The notes under the pieces are model-generated. The model did not search any database and had not been told where the DNA came from. It worked only from the letters and a program-made list of their open reading frames with translations. Positions 43,044 to 54,723 of a DNA stretch of 64,000 bases are shown here, piece by piece; position 1 is the first letter of the stretch; the number at the start of each line of letters is the position of its first letter. The stretch is from NCBI RefSeq assembly GCF_047123815.1, contig NZ_CP138920.1:806001-870000 (forward strand), in the 5' to 3' direction. The stretch comes from Maricaulis sp017643475 (lineage in GTDB: Bacteria > Pseudomonadota > Alphaproteobacteria > Caulobacterales > Maricaulaceae). The translations under genes and the position numbers were made by a program.

Positions 43044-43889
43044 CTACGCGGCGCGTGTCGTGCGTCCGGAACCGGCTTCTGCACGCCCGTAGAGGCCGCG
43101 CTTGCCCTCAACCGGGACAAAGTCCTTGGACAGACCGACAACAGTTTCTGCGGCCCCCATGACGAGATAACCGTCATTTGGCGTCTGGCGGGCGATGCGC
43201 GAGAGAACCTGTTTCTTGGTTACCGGATCGAAATAGATCAGCACATTGCGGCAGAAGACGACGTCGAAATTGCCCAGGCTGGCGATCGGCTCCAGCAGAT
43301 TGTGCTTCTGGAAATTCACCATCTGCCGGATATTCGGCTTGATGCGCCACTGGTCACCGTTCTGCTCGAAATGCTGGACGAGACGCTGAATGGCCAAGCC
43401 ACGCTGGACCTCAAACTGGGAATAGACACCGGCCTTGGCCTTTTCCAGGACTCGCGGCGCCATGTCGGTGGCGACAATCTCGAAACGCTTGCCGCCGAGA
43501 CGCGCGCGTTCTTCCTCGAGCAGCATGGCCAGGGAATACGGTTCCTGACCAGAGGAACAGGCTGCACACCAGATGCGGATCGTGGATCCGGCACCGCGGG
43601 CGCGGGTCAGCACCGGCAGGATATCGTTCTTGAACAGGTCAAACGGCGTGTTGTCACGGAAGAAAAAGGTCTCGTGCGTCGCCAGGGCTTCAGTGATCGC
43701 CCACAGCAAGCGGTCGCTCTGATCGCGACGGGCTGCGGATAAAAGCGCATCAATCGACGGGAAGCCTTCAGCCCGGGCAAGCGGCGCAAGCCGGCTTTCG
43801 AGGAGGTAGCCCTTGTCAGCCGACAATACGAGGCCAGAGCGTTTGAACGCTTCTGCGGCGACGAATGTGATGTCGTCTTGTTTGATCAT
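43044..43889 (-). CDS. cheR: Chemotaxis methyltransferase CheR
   Basis: 281 residues from the ATG at 43889. The N-terminal helical domain is followed by the SAM-binding domain (IRIWCAACSSGQEPYSLAMLLEE, FEIVATDMAPRVLEKAKAGVYSQFEVQRGL, FDVVFCRNVLIYFD). CheR methylates glutamates of chemoreceptors. Last gene of the che operon, starting right after the cheB stop. No receptor gene is in the window. Confidence 0.95.
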   Translation of the reverse strand: MIKQDDITFVAAEAFKRSGLVLSADKGYLLESRLAPLARAEGFPSIDALLSAARRDQSDRLLWAITEALATHETFFFRDNTPFDLFKNDILPVLTRARGAGSTIRIWCAACSSGQEPYSLAMLLEEERARLGGKRFEIVATDMAPRVLEKAKAGVYSQFEVQRGLAIQRLVQHFEQNGDQWRIKPNIRQMVNFQKHNLLEPIASLGNFDVVFCRNVLIYFDPVTKKQVLSRIARQTPNDGYLVMGAAETVVGLSKDFVPVEGKRGLYGRAEAGSGRTTRAA

Positions 43890-43890
43890 T

Positions 43891-45066
43891 TTACAGCCCA
43901 CCTTTCGCGCGTTGTACAATGGCAGATCCCATGTCCTTCAGGGGGAGGATCTCATCCGCCAGACCGGCCTCGGCAACGGCGCCGGGCATGCCCCATACAA
44001 CACTGGTTTTTTCGTCTTGAGCCAGGACCGTGCCGCCTGCATTTCGCAGTGCTCGCGCGCCTTCCCGGCCATCATGTCCCATTCCGGTCAGCACCACGCC
44101 CAGGGCCACGCCCGAGGTCGCTTCGGCAACAGACTGGAACAGCGGATCAACGGCCGGCCGACAGAAATTGATCGGTGGCGTTTGATCCAGGCAGGCATAA
44201 TACCCGCCGGCATCCTTGCGGATCGTCAGGTGAAAATCACCTGGTGCAATGTAAAGGGTCGCCGGTTTCAGGCGCTCCTTGTCCACTGCTTCCTTGCAGG
44301 TCAGCTTGCCTGCCTTGGTGAGATGTTCACCCAGAATTTTCGTGAACAGCGCCGGCATATGCTGTGCCAATACGATCGGCGCCTTGATATCAGCGGGTAC
44401 AGCCTCGATCACCTCGCGCAGGGCCTGCGGACCACCGGTCGAAGAACCGATGGCGATAATCTGGGGCATGCCCTTGGCTTTGGGCGTATTTCCACGCGCG
44501 ATCGGCGACCTGGCAACCGGGGCAAACGCGCGTTTGGCGGGAGCCTTCTCCTTGGCCGTCGGCGCACGGAAGGTCCGGCCTGTCGGTTGTCCCGGCTGGG
44601 CAACCTTGCCCGCAGGCAATTCCATACGCTTGCGCGGCGCAAGCGCCTTCAGCTTGGAAATCAACGTGTCGCGGAACTCATCCGCACCAGCCAGACGGCC
44701 GGCCTGTGGTTTTGGCGTGTAGTCTGCGGCGCCCATGGAGAGGGCGCGGATCGTCACCTCACCGCCGCGTCGGGTCAGGGTGGATGCCATCACGACCTTG
44801 CAGGTCGGAACCGCCTTGAGCAGCAGGGGAAGTGCTGCGAGGCCGTCCATTTTCGGCATTTCGACATCAAGAACGATCAGGTCCGGCTGCAACTCCTTGG
44901 CGCGCTCGAGACCCTGCTCACCGTCGACAGCGGAGCCGATCAGTTCGAGATCTCGGTCTTCCTCGATCCAACGGGTCATCAGCCCCCGCGCTACCGCGGA
45001 GTCGTCGATGACCAGCACCCGCGCTATGGACTGGGATGCTGCAGATTGTGACGGATTGGCAGACAT
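43891..45066 (-). CDS. cheB: Chemotaxis methylesterase CheB
   Basis: 391 residues. N-terminal receiver (VIDDSAVARGLMTRWI, with phospho-Asp in LIVLDVEMPKMDGL), a long basic Pro/Ala/Lys linker (about 150-205), and the methylesterase domain with Ser in GSSTGGPQALREV, His in APIVLAQHMPA and Asp in GMGHDGREGARAL. Removes methyl groups added by CheR. Follows cheY. Confidence 0.95.
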   Translation of the reverse strand: MSANPSQSAASQSIARVLVIDDSAVARGLMTRWIEEDRDLELIGSAVDGEQGLERAKELQPDLIVLDVEMPKMDGLAALPLLLKAVPTCKVVMASTLTRRGGEVTIRALSMGAADYTPKPQAGRLAGADEFRDTLISKLKALAPRKRMELPAGKVAQPGQPTGRTFRAPTAKEKAPAKRAFAPVARSPIARGNTPKAKGMPQIIAIGSSTGGPQALREVIEAVPADIKAPIVLAQHMPALFTKILGEHLTKAGKLTCKEAVDKERLKPATLYIAPGDFHLTIRKDAGGYYACLDQTPPINFCRPAVDPLFQSVAEATSGVALGVVLTGMGHDGREGARALRNAGGTVLAQDEKTSVVWGMPGAVAEAGLADEILPLKDMGSAIVQRAKGGL

Positions 45067-45077
45067 TCAGTGCCCCT

Positions 45078-45452
45078 TCAGGACGCGCGCAACAAACCGG
45101 TTTGCTGAAATTTCGATTCGATGATGTCGCCATCAAACGGCTTCATGACGTATTCGTCGGCACCGGCACGAAGTGCCTCGGTGATGTGCGCCATGTCGTT
45201 TTCAGTCGTACAGAACACGACCACCGGCTGATCACCGGCTTCCTCTCGGCGAAGCGCCTTGACGAAGTCCAGGCCGTTCATGACCGGCATGTTCCAGTCG
45301 AGCAGAACCGCATCCGGCATCTGCTTGCGGCACGCTTCCAGGGCTTCGGAGCCATCTGCGGCTTCGACGCACTCGAAATCGAGCTCTTCGATGATTTTGC
45401 GGGCGACTTTGCGAATTACGCGGCTGTCGTCCACTACGAGACAAGTTTTCAT
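45078..45452 (-). CDS. cheY: Chemotaxis response regulator CheY
   Basis: 124 residues, a single receiver: VVDDS at 6-10, phospho-Asp52 in VLLDWNMPVMNG, Thr in CTTENDM and Lys in VMKPFD. Belongs to the CheY form common in Alphaproteobacteria. It links CheA to the FliG/FliM/FliN switch. Confidence 0.94.
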   Translation of the reverse strand: MKTCLVVDDSRVIRKVARKIIEELDFECVEAADGSEALEACRKQMPDAVLLDWNMPVMNGLDFVKALRREEAGDQPVVVFCTTENDMAHITEALRAGADEYVMKPFDGDIIESKFQQTGLLRAS

Positions 45453-45463
45453 CCACTTTCCCC

Positions 45464-45946
45464 TTACGCGGCTTCAGCTCCGGCTGCCGAACCGATCACG
45501 GCAGATACATCCAGAACCGCCAAAAGTTCTTTTTCCAGTTTGTGCACACCCTTGACCATCGAACGGAAAGTTGCGTCGACATGAGCGGGCACTGGTTCGA
45601 GTTCAGCGCTTGGTCTGCGAAGAACCTCACCAACACTGTCCACGATTAATCCAAAGATTTCGCTACCACGCTCCACACCGAGTGCCATTCCAGCATCTCC
45701 GGCCTCGCGCGGCGGCAGTCCAAGGCGGCGGCGTGCGTCAATTGCGGTGACGATACGACCGCGGAGATTGAGCAGTCCGGCGACTTCTGACGGTGCCAGC
45801 GGTACTTCGGTGACGGATTGGGGAGTGAATACCTCGCGGATCGCATTGACCGGGGCGCCAAAGAGCTGGTCGCCGATACGAACGGATACGTATTCGTTGA
45901 CGGCTTCTGCACTCAGCTCATTCACATCGTTCTGGTGACCGGTCAT
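45464..45946 (-). CDS. cheW: Chemotaxis coupling protein CheW
   Basis: 160 residues, one CheW (SH3-like) domain: EYVSVRIGDQLFGAPVNAIREVFTPQSVTEVPLAPSEVAGLLNLRGRIVTAIDARRRLGL. Couples receptors to CheA. Its start overlaps the cheA stop by 4 bases. Confidence 0.95.
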   Translation of the reverse strand: MTGHQNDVNELSAEAVNEYVSVRIGDQLFGAPVNAIREVFTPQSVTEVPLAPSEVAGLLNLRGRIVTAIDARRRLGLPPREAGDAGMALGVERGSEIFGLIVDSVGEVLRRPSAELEPVPAHVDATFRSMVKGVHKLEKELLAVLDVSAVIGSAAGAEAA

Positions 45947-48732
45947 GCCGCATTCTCCTGGTGGGAAACTTGGTCAAGGGTTGCGATAAGCGCGCTGCGA
46001 TCGGAACGCGGCAGTACAGCCGTGAGGCCCTCGCCGCTACCGTCATCGGGCCAGTCCGTGACAGCGACAGTCGGCAGGTCTGCCCACATGCCAGACGCCT
46101 GGATACGCGCCAGCGCTGCCGGATCACCGACAAGAACATCAAACTGCTCCTCGGCTTCGGCGATGGAGTTGACTTCATGCATGCCGCCCGTCGGGGTGAC
46201 GTCGTAGCCAGCGGCAGCCAGCAGCGGTGCGATCATGCGGCGCGCAAAGGCGTCCGCGTCAACCAGCAGCACGCGGCGGCGGCGCTTGGAGGTGCGACGC
46301 TGGATATCGCCAGCCCGGGACTGGTCGAGATACCAGGCGATGTCGACGACATCCGTGGCCTTGCCCTTGATGATGGCGGAACCGATAACACCCTCGCGGT
46401 CGGAACCCATCTGCAGGTCGACACGCTCTTCGACCACATCGACGATCTCGTCGACAGCCAGGCCGATGGAAGTGTGGTTCTCGGCGAAGACCAGAACCGG
46501 CTGGCGCTGCCCTTCGGTGCACTGGATCTGATCGCCCAGCGGTACGATCGGCATCAGGCGGCCACGATACTGGACCACATTGTGGCCGTTCGTGTGCTCG
46601 ATGTTGTCCGGATCGAATTCCTCGAGACGTGTGACGAGAGAGAGTGGAACCGCTTTCGGCTCCTCGCCGCCAGCGCGAACCAGCAGCAGGCGTTGGGTTT
46701 GAGGCATGTCACTGTTGGCTGCTGCAAGTGCCTCTGCAGAGCTTTCCTCTTCCATGGCGGAGACGATATCGCCTGCCAGTCCGTTCGGGTCGAGGATCAT
46801 GATAACGGATCCATCACCCAGGATGGTCGCGCCGGAGTAGGCGGAGACGCCGCGCAGGCTTTCCGACAGCGGCTTCACAACGATTTCCTCGGTGTCGAGA
46901 ACATTGTCGACGACCACGCCGACATTGCGGCCGCCCGCATCGAGAACAACAACAAATCCGGCTTCATCTTCCCCCGGATCGCCACTGTCCAGGCGCAGGA
47001 CGCCTTGCAAATCGACTATAGGCATCAGACGGTCACGCAGTCGCATGACGCTGGCGCCGTTGAGCTTCTCAACCGTATGCTCGGAACCCATGCCGACACG
47101 CACCAGCTCGCGAACCGCCAGCTGCGGAATGGCAAAACGCTGTTCCTGGCAGCCCACGATGAGCGCGGAAACGATCGCAAGTGTCAGCGGGATCTTGATG
47201 GTGAAGTGGGAACCACGACCAGTCGTGGACGATACATCCACGACGCCGCCGATCTGTTCGATATTCGTGCGCACCACGTCCATGCCGACACCGCGGCCGG
47301 AAAGGTTTGTGACCTTGGCTGCCGTCGAGAAGCCCGGCGCAAAGATGAAGCGATGGATCTGCGCCTCGGTCATACGCGACAGTTCTTCGTGCGTAGTCAG
47401 GCCTTTTTCCAGGGCCTTGTCGCCGATGCGCTTGGTGTCCAGGCCCTTGCCGTCATCGGCAATGGCAATGATGATGTGACCGCCTTCGTGATAGGCAGAG
47501 AGTTTGATGATGCCCTTCTCGGTCTTGCCCGCCTTCACACGGTCTTCCGGCATCTCCAGGCCGTGGTCGGCCGAGTTGCGGACCATATGGGTCAGCGGAT
47601 CCTTGATCAGTTCGAGAACCTGACGGTCCAGCTCGGTATCCTGGCCTTCCATAACCAGTTCGATCTTCTTGCCCAGATCCGTGGAAACATCGCGGATGAT
47701 GCGCGGAAGCTTGCGCCAGGCATCTCCGATCGGCTGCATCCGGGTCTTCATGACACCGTCCTGCAGCTCGCCGGTTACGGCAGACAGGCGCTGTAGCGGG
47801 CCTTTTAGGTCATCGTCTTCCAGACCACGCACAGTCTGCATCAACTGGTTACGTGTCAGTACAAGCTCGGAAACCGTCGTCATCAGCGCTTCAAGCACGT
47901 CAACGCCGACACGTACTGTCTGCTGGACACGCGGCCCGCCTTCGGCGGAAGCAGCATCACCGCCGCCCTTGAGCTCCGCCATGGCTGTGGCCAGAGCTTC
48001 TTCGGTGCTCATATCCTTGGTGATCAGATCCGGCGTGCCCGGCTCCATGCCCGGATCCGGCTCGGCAGCTGCGAAGGCCGCTTCCAGCTCGGCAGCGGAA
48101 ACTTCGCCCGGACGCAGTTCGCGGCCCAGATCGGGATCAAAATCACCGGTCTTGAGGTGGCCTTCGCTTTCAGCAGCGGCAGTATCGGCCGGATTTTCGA
48201 CAGGCACATCTGATTCCGCATTCTGGAACGCGGCTTCCAGATCGGCGAGAGAGACTTCACCCGGGCGCAGTTCGCGGCCCAGATCCTGGTCGTAGTCATC
48301 AGGCACTTCCGGTTCGGCCGGAGCGGCGTCCTCGGCAGAGGCGCCCGTATTCAGCTTGCCCATGGCTGCGTCTTCGAGACGCTTGATCAGGGCGCCGTCA
48401 TCGCCGGCCGGTTCGGCACCGGTTGCTTCCAGCGATTCCAACAGCACCTTGATCTGATCGATCGACTCCAGAACCAGGGTCACCATGGGTGGCGAAACCT
48501 GCAATTCTCCGTCACGGAACTTGCCCAGCAGGGTTTCACCTGCGTGTGCAACCGCTTCCAGGCGCGGCAGCCCAAGGAAGCCGCAAGTACCTTTAACGGT
48601 GTGAAGAAGACGGAAGATATTATCGAGGATCGCCCGATCGTCCGGGTTATTCTCGAAACGCACCAGTTCGGAGTCGATGACGTCAAGACTTTCCGCGGTC
48701 TCGGTCAAAAACTCGCTGATGAGATCATCCAT
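45943..48732 (-). CDS. cheA: Chemotaxis histidine kinase CheA with extra C-terminal domains
   Basis: 929 residues, longer than usual (about 650-750). Order: HPt domain with phospho-His44 (LLHTVKGTCGF); an acidic linker (105-255) with no clear P2 domain but two copies of a 27-residue repeat (147-173 and 198-224); dimerisation domain; HATPase (MVRNSADHGLEMPEDR, ADDGKGLD, GRGVGMDVV); a CheW-like domain; a second CheW-like domain (about 680-815); and a C-terminal receiver-like domain (VLLVDADAFARRMIAPLLAAAGYDV) that lacks the conserved Lys. A TTAACCAT CtrA half-site lies upstream. First gene of the che operon. Confidence 0.95.
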   Translation of the reverse strand: MDDLISEFLTETAESLDVIDSELVRFENNPDDRAILDNIFRLLHTVKGTCGFLGLPRLEAVAHAGETLLGKFRDGELQVSPPMVTLVLESIDQIKVLLESLEATGAEPAGDDGALIKRLEDAAMGKLNTGASAEDAAPAEPEVPDDYDQDLGRELRPGEVSLADLEAAFQNAESDVPVENPADTAAAESEGHLKTGDFDPDLGRELRPGEVSAAELEAAFAAAEPDPGMEPGTPDLITKDMSTEEALATAMAELKGGGDAASAEGGPRVQQTVRVGVDVLEALMTTVSELVLTRNQLMQTVRGLEDDDLKGPLQRLSAVTGELQDGVMKTRMQPIGDAWRKLPRIIRDVSTDLGKKIELVMEGQDTELDRQVLELIKDPLTHMVRNSADHGLEMPEDRVKAGKTEKGIIKLSAYHEGGHIIIAIADDGKGLDTKRIGDKALEKGLTTHEELSRMTEAQIHRFIFAPGFSTAAKVTNLSGRGVGMDVVRTNIEQIGGVVDVSSTTGRGSHFTIKIPLTLAIVSALIVGCQEQRFAIPQLAVRELVRVGMGSEHTVEKLNGASVMRLRDRLMPIVDLQGVLRLDSGDPGEDEAGFVVVLDAGGRNVGVVVDNVLDTEEIVVKPLSESLRGVSAYSGATILGDGSVIMILDPNGLAGDIVSAMEEESSAEALAAANSDMPQTQRLLLVRAGGEEPKAVPLSLVTRLEEFDPDNIEHTNGHNVVQYRGRLMPIVPLGDQIQCTEGQRQPVLVFAENHTSIGLAVDEIVDVVEERVDLQMGSDREGVIGSAIIKGKATDVVDIAWYLDQSRAGDIQRRTSKRRRRVLLVDADAFARRMIAPLLAAAGYDVTPTGGMHEVNSIAEAEEQFDVLVGDPAALARIQASGMWADLPTVAVTDWPDDGSGEGLTAVLPRSDRSALIATLDQVSHQENAA

Positions 48733-48798
48733 GACAGGCCTCGTATCTTAGGAGTGGACGCACGACTGCGTCTGATTCCCTCGAAACGTGCCATGTGC

Positions 48799-48806
48799 AT
48801 GGTTAA
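48799..48806 (-). promoter_or_regulatory. CtrA half-site upstream of cheA
   Basis: TTAACCAT on the minus strand, 67 bp before the cheA ATG. Consistent with the CtrA control of chemotaxis genes known in related bacteria. Short motif. Confidence 0.4.
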
Positions 48807-48860
48807 CGGACTGTTGGCCCGCACCAAGCAAAGTTACGAACAGTGGTTATAGGATATTAA

Positions 48861-49532
48861 TTACGCCGCGCGCTCTGCAGATTCTTCAAGTAGAGCAACA
48901 AACTCCACTCGATCTTCATCTGCACGCGCACTTACACGGCCACCGGCATTGCGTGCGATGAGGCCTGCGTAAAACGGCTGGATGGAACGACCGTCCAGGC
49001 CATTCTCGGGAATCTGGCCGTCCAGGGCCTGTCCCGCCGCCTCCTCAATCCGGGCGCGACGCCCTTCAGACACGATACGAATACGTGTGCTACCAGCCGT
49101 TTCCGTGGCCTCGACGGTCACCGTGCCACCACGTGGCGCAGCGTCGACGCCCATGATGCACAGATTCAGCAGCAGGCGCGACGGGGACTTTTCCAGGCCC
49201 GGCGCTTCAACTTTCCAGACAATCTCCGGCTTGACCGCCGAGAACATCGCCTCGGTGAGGCGCTGCAGCTCACGCGTATCCAGCGTCGCCGGGGCAGAAC
49301 CTCCCGCGCCAAACGCGAGGCGCGCAAATTCCAGCTTGGCCTGGGCCTGGCGTGAACTTTCACGAACCAGCTCCATAGCGTCGTCATGCATGTCAGAGCT
49401 GTCCGGATCGTCCAGGACGCTCAGCGCAGCACCCAGTGCAGAGACGGGGCTGACTAGATCATGGCAGAGACGCGCGCACAGCAGCGCGGCCAGTTGGTCG
49501 GAGGCCAGTTCGGCAGGCAGTTCTTGTGTCAT
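48861..49532 (-). CDS. chpT: Histidine phosphotransferase ChpT
   Basis: 223 residues from the ATG at 49532; in-frame starts further upstream would add unrelated sequence. The phosphoacceptor His24 is in CARLCHDLVSPVSALGAAL, the hallmark of the ChpT (HPTransfase, DUF2328) family. A histidine-kinase-like helical hairpin and a degenerate ATPase-like C-domain follow. In Caulobacter ChpT carries phosphate from CckA to CtrA and CpdR. Divergent from an M23 peptidase gene and upstream of the che operon on the same strand. Confidence 0.9.
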   Translation of the reverse strand: MTQELPAELASDQLAALLCARLCHDLVSPVSALGAALSVLDDPDSSDMHDDAMELVRESSRQAQAKLEFARLAFGAGGSAPATLDTRELQRLTEAMFSAVKPEIVWKVEAPGLEKSPSRLLLNLCIMGVDAAPRGGTVTVEATETAGSTRIRIVSEGRRARIEEAAGQALDGQIPENGLDGRSIQPFYAGLIARNAGGRVSARADEDRVEFVALLEESAERAA

Positions 49533-49772
49533 GGCGATACGGATACATGATTCTTCGTGAATCTGACCCTTTTTGACACTTTGTAGCAATTCAAGGCGTG
49601 GAAAGGACTTGGCAACCAGATCAGGGCAGGACATGATTCGGACAGCTGGGGAGCTGTCTTTGCAATTCGTGTTTGGCACTGCATATCGGTGCGGAACTTG
49701 CTAGAAAGAATTCGCCTGGACATCGAGACGGTGCCAGGCCGAGGTGAGACCGAGCGGAGTTATAGCAAAGTC

Positions 49773-51272
49773 ATGTCCGGATTTGATGTTACCCGAGCCG
49801 ACAAGAACCGGGCCCGCGGCCTTGTGGCGCTGGCATCCCTGAGTGTTTCTGCAGCCCTGGCCATCGCGCTGTGGACCAGTCGCGATGCAGCGGTTCAAGC
49901 TGACAGCTTCATCGCCGAGACGGATATCACCGAACCTGAGTTCGCCGCACTTGCCCCGGTCCCGCCATCCAGCGTCCGCGACCTTGTCCAGCGCGCCACG
50001 GCCCCGTCAAAATATGTTGAACCGTCGCGCCTTTACGCCGAGCCCTTCATCTTTGCGCCGCGCACGGATCCGATCGCCTTTGACGCCGATGCTTTTGCCG
50101 AATGCGATAGCTGCGCACCGGTTGCCCTGATCGAGCGCTCCGTACCGCGCGGAGGCACGCTTGCGGGCGTGCTGGATGATGCCGGTGTCGACCGTGTTGA
50201 AGCGGCCCGGGCGATCGCCGCACTCGGGGACGTTTTCAATCTGCGCCAGCTTCGTGTGGGCGAGGAAATCAGCATCTATCTGGAAAACACGGACACTGGA
50301 AATGCCTCTCTGCGTGGCCTCTCCTTCCGCCCGGATATCGAGCGCTCCATCACGGTCGCTCGAACCTATGACAACGGCTATCGCGCCCGCGAGACCACGG
50401 CTGAGTTCCGCAGCGAAATGGTTCGCGCGACCGGCTCCATCACCACATCGCTTTATGTTGATGCCCTGAATTCCGGCGCCACCGACCGGGTTGTGGTCGA
50501 GCTGGCAACCGTTCTGGGTTACGCCATCGACTTCCAGCGCTCCATCCATCCGGGCGACGAGTTCGACATCCTGTTCGAGCGTTTCGTCGACGAGGAAGGT
50601 GACACGGCGCGTACGGGCGACATTCTCTATGCCCGATATGATGGGCGCGGCGAACCGATGGATTTCTTCCGCTTCCAGACCGATGACGGCCTGGTTGGCT
50701 ATTATAGCGCCGAGGGCGAAAGTGCCCAGCGTCTGTTGATGCTGACCCCGATCAATGGTGCGCGCCTGTCCTCGCATTTCTCACGCGCCCGCCGTCACCC
50801 CATCCTCGGCTATACACGACGCCATAACGGCACCGACTTCGCCGCTCCGCGTGGCACACCGATCATGGCAGCCGGCAATGGTGTCGTGGAACGTGCCAAC
50901 CGCTTCGGCAGTTTCGGCAATTACATTCGTATCCGTCACGCCAACGGTTTCCAGACTGCCTATGCGCACCTCAACGGTTTTGCGCGCGGCATTCGCTCCG
51001 GCACACGGGTCACCCAGGGCCAGATCATCGGCTATGTCGGCACGACGGGGCGCTCCACCGGTCCACACCTGCACTATGAAGTGCACCTCAACGGCAATCC
51101 GGTGAATCCGATGACGCTGGACCTGCCGACAGGTCGCCAGCTGGATGATGACGAGATGCCGGCCTTCTTCGCCGAACGGGATCGTATTATCGCGGTCCGT
51201 GATGCGGCGGCGAGTGCGGCTTCCAGCAATCGCCCCGTGTTGGCCGAGGCTGGCGAAGGCGGCGCGCAGTAA
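49773..51272 (+). CDS. M23-family (LytM) metallopeptidase
   Basis: 499 residues from the ATG at 49773; a GTG at 49689 is an alternative. A single N-terminal membrane anchor (GLVALASLSVSAALAIALW), then an OapA-like/LysM-like region (VPRGGTLAGVLDDAGVDRVEAARAI) and the LytM domain with HNGTDFAAPRGTPIMA (zinc His and Asp), a His in YAHLNGF and the GPHLHYEVHL zinc His pair. All zinc ligands are present, so it is probably an active D,D-endopeptidase for peptidoglycan. Divergent from chpT. Confidence 0.9.
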   Translation: MSGFDVTRADKNRARGLVALASLSVSAALAIALWTSRDAAVQADSFIAETDITEPEFAALAPVPPSSVRDLVQRATAPSKYVEPSRLYAEPFIFAPRTDPIAFDADAFAECDSCAPVALIERSVPRGGTLAGVLDDAGVDRVEAARAIAALGDVFNLRQLRVGEEISIYLENTDTGNASLRGLSFRPDIERSITVARTYDNGYRARETTAEFRSEMVRATGSITTSLYVDALNSGATDRVVVELATVLGYAIDFQRSIHPGDEFDILFERFVDEEGDTARTGDILYARYDGRGEPMDFFRFQTDDGLVGYYSAEGESAQRLLMLTPINGARLSSHFSRARRHPILGYTRRHNGTDFAAPRGTPIMAAGNGVVERANRFGSFGNYIRIRHANGFQTAYAHLNGFARGIRSGTRVTQGQIIGYVGTTGRSTGPHLHYEVHLNGNPVNPMTLDLPTGRQLDDDEMPAFFAERDRIIAVRDAAASAASSNRPVLAEAGEGGAQ

Positions 51273-51468
51273 CAAGGTCTGACTTGACCCGGCGCGCTGG
51301 GCTTCCTATCTGACAGCCTGGCCCCGGATTGCCCGCCGCTCGCAGACCTCTGGTCATGGTGAAAATCCGGATCACATCGATCCCATTCCGCACTGCGCGG
51401 CATGCGACGCGGTGGCAAGGCGAGCCCCATCACGCTTTACGCATGCTTGCAACGCATGAGGAAAGACG
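51273..51468. other. Intergenic region
   Basis: 196 bp with no gene and no clear motif. Confidence 0.4.
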
Positions 51469-51903
51469 ATGTCTGATACCCTGAACCTGCCTGATCGTTC
51501 GACGATCAAGACCCAGGCCAAACGCCTGCGCCAATCCCTGGTCGCGGAGGGCAATTTTGTGTCCCACTCCGAGGCCCTCGAACTTGTCTCGAAACAGTAT
51601 GGCTTCCGGGACTGGAACACGATGAGCGCAGCGCTGGACAAGCCTGGCAAGACCCGGCTGCAAGTCGGTCACCGCGTCACCGGCCGTTATCTGGGCCACG
51701 CCTTCACCGGTACGCTGCTGGGATTGCAGAACCTGGCCGGCGACCGCCGCCAGGTCGACCTGCACCTCGACGAACCCATCGATGTGGTGAAATCCAGCTG
51801 GTTCTCATCCTTCCGCCAGCGCATCACAGGCACACTGGAAAAAACTGGCGAGACCTATGCGCGGACGTCGGACGGAGAGCCGGTATTGGCGCTCGATTGC
51901 TGA
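51469..51903 (+). CDS. Glyoxalase-superfamily-like small protein
   Basis: 144 residues. The first half (AKRLRQSLVAEGNFVSHSEALELVSKQYGFRDWNTMSAAL) is the helical N-terminal domain of a family annotated as glyoxalase superfamily proteins, in which it precedes a vicinal-oxygen-chelate domain; here the second half (VGHRVTGRYLGHAFTGTLLGLQNLAGDRRQVDLHLDEPIDVV) is a beta domain without the metal-binding pattern. Function unknown. GAGGAAAG precedes the ATG. Confidence 0.65.
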   Translation: MSDTLNLPDRSTIKTQAKRLRQSLVAEGNFVSHSEALELVSKQYGFRDWNTMSAALDKPGKTRLQVGHRVTGRYLGHAFTGTLLGLQNLAGDRRQVDLHLDEPIDVVKSSWFSSFRQRITGTLEKTGETYARTSDGEPVLALDC

Positions 51904-51923
51904 CGCCGGACCGCTGACAAAGG

Positions 51924-51955
51924 AAAAGGGGCTGGAAATCCAGCCCCTTTTTTTT
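51924..51955. terminator. Bidirectional terminator
   Basis: AAAAGGGGCTGG-AAAT-CCAGCCCCTTTT, with T-runs in both directions, between the glyoxalase-like gene and clpB. Confidence 0.88.
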
Positions 51956-51964
51956 GTTCCGGGT

Positions 51965-54571
<2,607 letters not shown>

Positions 54572-54723
54572 GTCTATCTCCCGTTAGAGGCGAGATGGGT
54601 GCGAAGGACCGCCCTGATAAGGCACGGCAAATTCGCTTTTCGTATGGCATGTAGGTGTGGCACAACCATCACACAAGAGGTGGTCGCGCGACGTTCTGAC
54701 CACCCAGCGGAGATTCCACCGTC

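Noticed and set aside
45961..47796. A 611-codon plus-strand frame over cheA
   Set aside because: Antisense shadow of the CheA kinase.
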